Shown: in pieces, positions 8,073 through 12,104 of the stretch | How the letters are laid out: each line of letters opens with the position of its first letter | Numbering within the stretch: the stretch's first letter is position 1 | NCBI GenBank assembly: GCA_021779635.1 | Contig: JAJYAH010000133.1 | Span: 1 to 12,104, forward strand | Direction: 5' to 3' | Length of the DNA: 12,104 bases | DNA from: Pseudomonadota bacterium | Lineage (GTDB): Bacteria; Pseudomonadota; Alphaproteobacteria; Rhizobiales; Xanthobacteraceae | Notes under the pieces: generated by a model | The model's input: only the letters and a program-made list of their open reading frames with translations | Database searches by the model: none | Told to the model about the DNA's origin: nothing | Position numbers and translations under genes: made by a program

Positions 8073-8111
8073 CTAAAGGATCATCATTTGAAGGATTGCC
8101 ATTTGAATTTC
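8067..8111 (-). repeat. 15-bp tandem repeat spanning the coaE start codons
   Basis: Read on the minus strand, ATCCTTCAAATGATG (8096-8082) is followed directly by ATCCTTTAGATGATG (8081-8067), 13 of 15 identical; the second copy supplies the ATGATG that begins coaE. A weaker upstream unit (8111-8097) shares the TTCAAATG core. The repeats create a nine-codon in-frame ORF, MAILQMMIL (8102-8073), whose TAG stop touches the coaE ATG and whose last residues mimic the coaE beginning MMIL. This looks like a slippage duplication of the start region. It could act as a translational relay or decoy, but no function is shown. Confidence 0.7.
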
Positions 8112-8139
8112 GCCATTCGCGGCTTGCAGGGATTTGCGA

Positions 8140-8748
8140 TCACACACCGAGCAGCCGCTCGCTGCGCAAAAACGCCAGCAATGGCAGCAGCGGCAGGCCG
8201 AGGATGGTGAAATGATCGCCTTCGACACGTTCGAATAAATGCACGCCAAGACCCTCAAGCTGATAGGCGCCGACGCTGGTGGTGACGGCCTCGCCGGCTT
8301 CATCGAGATAGGCGCCAATTTCGGGCTCGCCGAGTTGCCGCATCGTCATTTGCGCGACTGATACTCCCTCGAACAATATCTTGCCATCGCGCACAACGGC
8401 AACGGCGGAGTGCAGTTCATGGCTGCCGCCGGCAAGGGCGCGCAGCTGCTCTGCCGCTTGCAAACGGCCGGCCGGCTTGGCGAAAAGCTTCGCGCCGCGC
8501 GCCAATGTCTGATCCGCGCCGACAACAAATCTTTCCGGCTGGCCCGCCGATACCGCAAGGGCTTTCCGTCGCGCAAGCAGTGCGGCGATATCGCCGGGCG
8601 CCGAAAGTCCCGAGGTTTGCTGAACCTTGCGCTCGTCGATATCGGCTGGAACGGCTTCGAAGTCGATACCGGCATTGGCCAGCAGCGCCTGCCGCGCGGC
8701 GCTCTGCGAGGCGAGTACCAACAGATATTTTCCGCGCCAGATCGTCAT
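8140..8748 (-). CDS. maf: Maf/YhdE-family nucleotide pyrophosphatase
   Basis: House-cleaning nucleoside triphosphate pyrophosphatase that hydrolyses non-canonical or excess nucleotides to the monophosphate plus pyrophosphate; in other bacteria overexpression affects septation. The 202 residues carry the Maf signature [14 protein letters not shown] (10-23, with the S-x-x-R active-site motif), VVGADQTL (75-82), the [13 protein letters not shown] strand (107-119), [11 protein letters not shown] (158-168) and [19 protein letters not shown] (177-195). GADQ in place of the more usual GADT marks a Maf subgroup, and substrate preference cannot be read from it. The ATG overlaps the ppsR stop as ATGA (8745-8748), so translation is probably coupled. 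67 bp without a gene separate it from coaE. Confidence 0.95.
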   Translation of the reverse strand: MTIWRGKYLLVLASQSAARQALLANAGIDFEAVPADIDERKVQQTSGLSAPGDIAALLARRKALAVSAGQPERFVVGADQTLARGAKLFAKPAGRLQAAEQLRALAGGSHELHSAVAVVRDGKILFEGVSVAQMTMRQLGEPEIGAYLDEAGEAVTTSVGAYQLEGLGVHLFERVEGDHFTILGLPLLPLLAFLRSERLLGV

Positions 8749-9584
8749 TCCGAAAGCCGTTGCCGCTGCCTGTCGGTGAACAGTTTCAGCACCGCCGCGG
8801 CAGTTTCCTCGATCGATCGCCGCGTGACGTCGAGCAACGCCCAGTTGAACTTGGCGCTCAACCGCCGCGCATAGGCGACCTCATCGGCAACGGCCTGGCG
8901 GTCGATATAGATATCGTTGCCGGGACCGGCGCCCATGCTCAGCAGCCGGTTCTGCCGGACCTGGATCAGTCGTTCCGGGGTGGCATGCAGGCTGACCACC
9001 AGCGGTTTCTTCAGCGTTTCCAGTTGATGCGGGATCGCGATCCCCGGCACCAGCGGAACATTCGCGGTGCGGATGCCGCGGTTGGCGAGATAGATCGAGG
9101 TCGGCGTCTTCGACGTGCGGGACACCCCGACCAGCACCACATCGGCCTCTTCCAGGCCTTCCACATGCTGACCATCGTCATGCATCATGGAATAATTCAG
9201 CGCATCGATCCGCTTGAAGTATTCCGCATTCAGGGTGTGCTGGGCGCCGACCCGCCCGGTGGTGGCCGCGCCGAGATAGGCCTGAAACAGTTGCATCACC
9301 GGACCGATAATCGAAAGGCTCGGGATGTTGATTTGCTGGCACTTGGCTTCCAGCCGGCCGACCAGATCCTTCTCCAGCAAGGTAAAAAGCACGATGCCGG
9401 GCGCTTCCTCGATTTCATCCAGCACGCGATCGAGCTGCTTCTGGCTGCGCACCAGCGGGTAGACATGTTCGACCGGCGTCACATTGGCATATTGTGCAGC
9501 CACCGCACGCGCCACCGTGATCAGCGTTTCACCCGTCGAATCGGAGACGAGGTGGAGGTGAAAATAGTTGCCGGTCGTGGGCAC
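8745..9584 (-). CDS. ppsR: PEP synthase / pyruvate phosphate dikinase regulatory protein (DUF299)
   Basis: Bifunctional ADP-dependent kinase and Pi-dependent pyrophosphorylase of the DUF299 family, which switches pyruvate phosphate dikinase or PEP synthase off and on by (de)phosphorylating a threonine. The 279 residues are of family length. Visible features: N-terminal [14 protein letters not shown] (8-21), the central [15 protein letters not shown] region, [23 protein letters not shown] (116-138), and the P-loop-like [15 protein letters not shown] (153-167). Whether the target is PpdK or PpsA cannot be told from here. The start is GTG at 9584, preceded by AGGGG at a workable distance; no ATG lies nearby in frame. 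This is the RP001/CC_0001 relative that borders the replication origin in Rickettsia and Caulobacter. Confidence 0.95.
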   Translation of the reverse strand: MPTTGNYFHLHLVSDSTGETLITVARAVAAQYANVTPVEHVYPLVRSQKQLDRVLDEIEEAPGIVLFTLLEKDLVGRLEAKCQQINIPSLSIIGPVMQLFQAYLGAATTGRVGAQHTLNAEYFKRIDALNYSMMHDDGQHVEGLEEADVVLVGVSRTSKTPTSIYLANRGIRTANVPLVPGIAIPHQLETLKKPLVVSLHATPERLIQVRQNRLLSMGAGPGNDIYIDRQAVADEVAYARRLSAKFNWALLDVTRRSIEETAAAVLKLFTDRQRQRLSE

Positions 9585-9593
9585 CGTGACCCC

Positions 9594-9621
9594 TGTGTAT
9601 CCTGTGAATCGCTGTGGAGCT
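9594..9621 (-). promoter_or_regulatory. Three phased degenerate DnaA-type boxes beside ppsR
   Basis: TGTGTATCC (9594-9602), TGTGAATCG (9603-9611) and TGTGGAGCT (9613-9621) follow one another at 9- and 10-bp spacing in one orientation. Each keeps the TGTG half of TGTGNATAA; the first two differ at two positions of the nine, the third more. They overlap the ppsR leader and lie next to its start codon, so DnaA bound here could also affect ppsR expression. Confidence 0.4.
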
Positions 9622-9671
9622 TACCTGCGAGAATCGTATGCGCGTCGATGGCTCAGGGATAACCCGGCTTT

Positions 9672-9680
9672 TTATTCACA
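9672..9680 (+). promoter_or_regulatory. Perfect DnaA box TTATTCACA
   Basis: Exact match to TTATNCACA on the plus strand, in the ppsR-hemJ gap. Degenerate relatives sharing GGATAA or TGATAA flank it on the other strand (9654-9662, 9690-9698, 9744-9752). Confidence 0.65.
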
Positions 9681-9818
9681 GGCCTCGCGGAAGGATAAGT
9701 CCATTCGACGGTGGCGATGATAGCGAGGTTATGTGGACTTGTCTCTTGATAAGCTGACGATGTCGCCATGCAAGTGACTGCGGCGCGTAGCGTTATTCGG
9801 ATGGCCCGAATTGCCACG

Positions 9819-9831
9819 CAAATTGTTGATG
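9819..9831. promoter_or_regulatory. IHF-like site next to a DnaA box
   Basis: CAAATTGTTGATG matches the reverse form of the IHF consensus (YAANNNNTTGATW) at all but the last defined position. It ends 2 bp before the DnaA box at 9834. IHF sites are part of the Caulobacter origin, so the pairing is suggestive, but the motif is short. Confidence 0.4.
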
Positions 9832-9833
9832 AA

Positions 9834-9842
9834 TGTGAATAA
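9834..9842 (-). promoter_or_regulatory. Perfect DnaA box, minus orientation
   Basis: TGTGAATAA is the exact complement of TTATTCACA, 153 bp from the plus-strand box at 9672 and about 50 bp from the AT-rich inverted repeats. A two-mismatch box, TTATTCGGA, lies at 9793-9801. Confidence 0.65.
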
Positions 9843-9889
9843 GCCCGGAGAACTGCGGGAAAGATTTGCGCGGGCACAATCCACCGCTA

Positions 9890-9930
9890 CTTAGACTCAA
9901 ACCTAAGATTCTAAAATTATTGTTTTAGAA
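9890..9930. repeat. Two back-to-back AT-rich inverted repeats (possible unwinding element)
   Basis: CTTAG-N8-CTAAG (9890-9907) is followed after one base by TTCTAAAA-N6-TTTTAGAA (9909-9930), an 8-bp perfect dyad with loop TTATTG. The segment is strikingly AT-rich for this genome and contains two GANTC sites. It fits a duplex-unwinding element beside the DnaA boxes. No T tract follows that would make it a terminator. Confidence 0.55.
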
Positions 9931-10058
9931 AAGACCTGCTTGCGGATATGTCTTCGTTCAGCGCGATATCAGGATGCTTGAGAGTTCTGATACCGGCCGG
10001 AATGTTCCAGCGGCGCCAGTGACGAACCAGCACTTCGCGAATGGGTGAGATGTCCACG

Positions 10059-10481
10059 ATGTACGAATGGATCAAGGCGCTGCACGTGATCGCGGTAATC
10101 GCCTGGATGGCCGGCATGCTCTATCTGCCGAGGCTGTTCGTTTATCATTGCGAATCGGAAGCCGGATCGAAGCAGTCCGAGACGTTCAAGGTGATGGAAC
10201 GGCGGTTGCTGAAGGCGATTATCAATCCGGCGATGATCGTGACGTGGCTGGCAGGGCTCTACCTCGCCTGGGCCGGGCACTGGCTCTCGGCGGGCTGGTT
10301 GCACGGGAAGTTTGTACTGGTGCTGGTATTGTCGGGTGTCCACGGTTTTTTTTCTCGCTGCGTCAGGGGTTTCGCGGCCGACCGCAACACGAGAAGCCAG
10401 AAATTTTACCGTATTATCAATGAGATACCGACTATTCTGATGATCGGTATTGTAATCCTGGTGGTGGTTAAGCCGTTCTAG
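10059..10481 (+). CDS. hemJ: Protoporphyrinogen IX oxidase, HemJ type (UPF0093)
   Basis: Membrane enzyme oxidising protoporphyrinogen IX to protoporphyrin IX, the penultimate step of heme synthesis. The 140 residues have four hydrophobic segments (about 5-25, 53-73, 79-98, 120-138). Family features: YEWIKALHVIAVIAWMAGMLYLPRLFVYH (His9 is a likely heme ligand), INPAMIVTWLAGLYLA (55-70), WLHGKFVLVLVLSGVHGFFSR (80-100), and the C-terminal RIINEIPTILMIGIVILVVVKPF. I chose the third of three in-frame ATGs (10041, 10050, 10059) because GGTGAG (10044-10049) sits 9 nt before it and MYEWIKALH is the usual N-terminus. Eight T in a row (10346-10353) encode Phe97-Phe98. It stands between the putative origin and rho; hemE, a common neighbour, is not in the window. 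Confidence 0.93.
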   Translation: MYEWIKALHVIAVIAWMAGMLYLPRLFVYHCESEAGSKQSETFKVMERRLLKAIINPAMIVTWLAGLYLAWAGHWLSAGWLHGKFVLVLVLSGVHGFFSRCVRGFAADRNTRSQKFYRIINEIPTILMIGIVILVVVKPF

Positions 10482-10519
10482 GGAGAAACCGCGGCCAACA
10501 ACTCCGACTTTGCGCCTGC

Positions 10520-10548
10520 TTGCAGAAGGCCGACTGATTTTCTATATT
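10520..10548 (+). promoter_or_regulatory. Sigma-70-type promoter for rho
   Basis: TTGCAG (10520-10525) and TATATT (10543-10548) are separated by exactly 17 bp. With the preceding C they read CTTGCAG and CTATATT, close to the alphaproteobacterial housekeeping pattern. Transcription should start near 10555, giving a rho leader of about 185 nt. The promoter lies 38 bp after hemJ, so rho need not depend on hemJ transcription. Confidence 0.65.
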
Positions 10549-10613
10549 GCAGAAATCCCACCCCACGCAGGCGGATGTGGTTGTGTTCCGGTTTCCTCGT
10601 TGAACCGGCCGCC

Positions 10614-10694
10614 ATGTCAGGTTTGAAGCCTCACCGGCACCTTCCTTGCTCAGGACTTCTGCGGACCTTTGATGTTGCGTCCGCATTTTCTTAA
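10614..10694 (+). CDS. Possible 26-codon leader ORF in the rho 5' UTR
   Basis: An ATG at 10614 opens a frame to TAA at 10692-10694; the product would begin MSGLKPHRHLPC. Its end spans the terminator-like hairpin at 10660-10685. There is no good ribosome site before it, and I do not recognise the peptide. E. coli rho also has a short leader ORF (rhoL), but no sequence similarity is claimed. It may be chance. Confidence 0.25.
   Translation: MSGLKPHRHLPCSGLLRTFDVASAFS
10660..10692 (+). terminator. Terminator-like hairpin in the rho leader (candidate attenuator)
   Basis: TGCGGAC (10660-10666) pairs perfectly with GTCCGCA (10679-10685) across a 12-nt loop, followed at once by TTTTCTT (10686-10692). 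It resembles a modest intrinsic terminator 48 bp before the rho start codon and downstream of its promoter. That position suits control of rho expression by premature termination. The loop is long and the T tract interrupted, so efficiency is doubtful. Confidence 0.45.
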
Positions 10695-10740
10695 AGCCAC
10701 CTAGCAATCCTCTCCCCGATTATTCCACAGGACCACCCCA

Positions 10741-12006
<1,266 letters not shown>

Positions 12007-12028
12007 GCCGACCGGCCGATTGTGAATG

Positions 12029-12058
12029 GGGCGCCCCTCGCGAGACGGGCGCCCTTTT
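12029..12058 (+). terminator. Intrinsic terminator of rho
   Basis: GGGCGCCC (12029-12036) pairs with GGGCGCCC (12047-12054) around a 10-nt loop and is followed by TTTTCGTTT. It begins 22 bp after the rho TGA. Each arm is itself a palindrome, so other folds exist, but the GC-rich 8-bp stem plus T tract is convincing. Bases 12059-12104 show no gene start that I can support. Confidence 0.88.
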
Positions 12059-12104
12059 CGTTTCATGTCCGGGAATCCATGCTGCGGTCTTTGCTGCAGC
12101 AGAA

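Larger units (their letters stand above)
9585..9942. other. Candidate chromosomal replication origin (oriC)
   Basis: The gap between divergent ppsR and hemJ (to 10058) holds no credible gene. It carries two perfect TTATTCACA DnaA boxes in opposite orientation (9672-9680, 9834-9842), a run of degenerate boxes, an IHF-like site, four GANTC methylation sites (9606, 9631, 9894, 9907) and an AT-rich element with inverted repeats (9890-9930). Position supports it: in Caulobacter and Rickettsia the origin lies beside the RP001/CC_0001 gene, here ppsR. No TTAA motif occurs, so CtrA sites of the Caulobacter kind are absent. Bases 9943-10058 show nothing clear beyond the hemJ leader. The call rests on motifs and synteny; skew and replication data were not available. 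Confidence 0.6.

Noticed and set aside
8505..9662. 385-codon plus-strand frame opposite maf and ppsR
   Set aside because: Antisense to two genes with clear family motifs; composition is typical of a complementary-strand shadow and it would run into the putative origin.
9653..9877. 74-codon minus-strand ORF in the ppsR-hemJ gap
   Set aside because: Covers DnaA-box-like sequences, has no ribosome site or recognisable domain, and its composition is unlike neighbouring proteins.
9978..10006. TTGAGA-N17-AATGTT as the hemJ promoter
   Set aside because: The -35 is fair but the -10 lacks the key second A and final T context of the consensus; too weak to annotate.
9585..10058. CtrA binding sites (TTAA-N7-TTAA) in the putative origin
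   Set aside because: I searched for TTAA in this gap by eye and found none, so no CtrA site of the Caulobacter kind is claimed.

Overview
The window is a gene-dense, GC-rich stretch of chromosome from an alphaproteobacterium, most likely Bradyrhizobiaceae (Bradyrhizobium, Rhodopseudomonas, Nitrobacter or Afipia type). The evidence is gene order (ppsR-maf-coaE-dnaQ facing secB, then a Tim44-like gene, with hemJ-rho on the other side) and protein character (a DUF2585 protein before hslU, an MltA with long extensions, alphaproteobacterial HemJ and Rho). I cannot fix the genus without a search. No mobile element, CRISPR array, tRNA or rRNA is visible.

Left third (1-5696): the 3' end of a DUF2585 gene and hslU (ATPase of the HslUV protease) on the plus strand, then an unrecognised polytopic membrane protein. 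It converges with a minus-strand set, timA-mltA-smr, whose genes overlap (tim44/mltA by about 23 bp, mltA/smr by ATGA). These encode a Tim44-like inner-membrane adaptor, a lytic transglycosylase with an unusual Tyr/His/Arg tail, and an Smr-domain protein.

Middle (5697-9584): a 482-bp gene-free stretch with dyads, then secB on the plus strand, facing a minus-strand block ppsR-maf-coaE-dnaQ. This is the conserved block that flanks the Caulobacter origin (CC_0001 onward), but aroE is missing between maf and coaE. That gap holds a short tandem repeat that duplicates the coaE start region.

Right third (9585-12104): a 470-bp non-coding gap between divergent ppsR and hemJ is the best candidate for the chromosomal replication origin. 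It has two perfect TTATTCACA DnaA boxes, clustered degenerate boxes, an IHF-like site, four GANTC sites, and an AT-rich element with two back-to-back inverted repeats. hemE, the classic origin neighbour, is not here. hemJ (heme synthesis) and rho (transcription termination factor) follow. rho has a clear sigma-70-type promoter, a long leader with a terminator-like hairpin and small ORF, and a strong intrinsic terminator after its stop codon.

Nothing here is a plainly new multi-gene system. The items most worth a second look are the putative origin, the rho leader, the membrane protein of unknown function, and the coaE start-region repeat.
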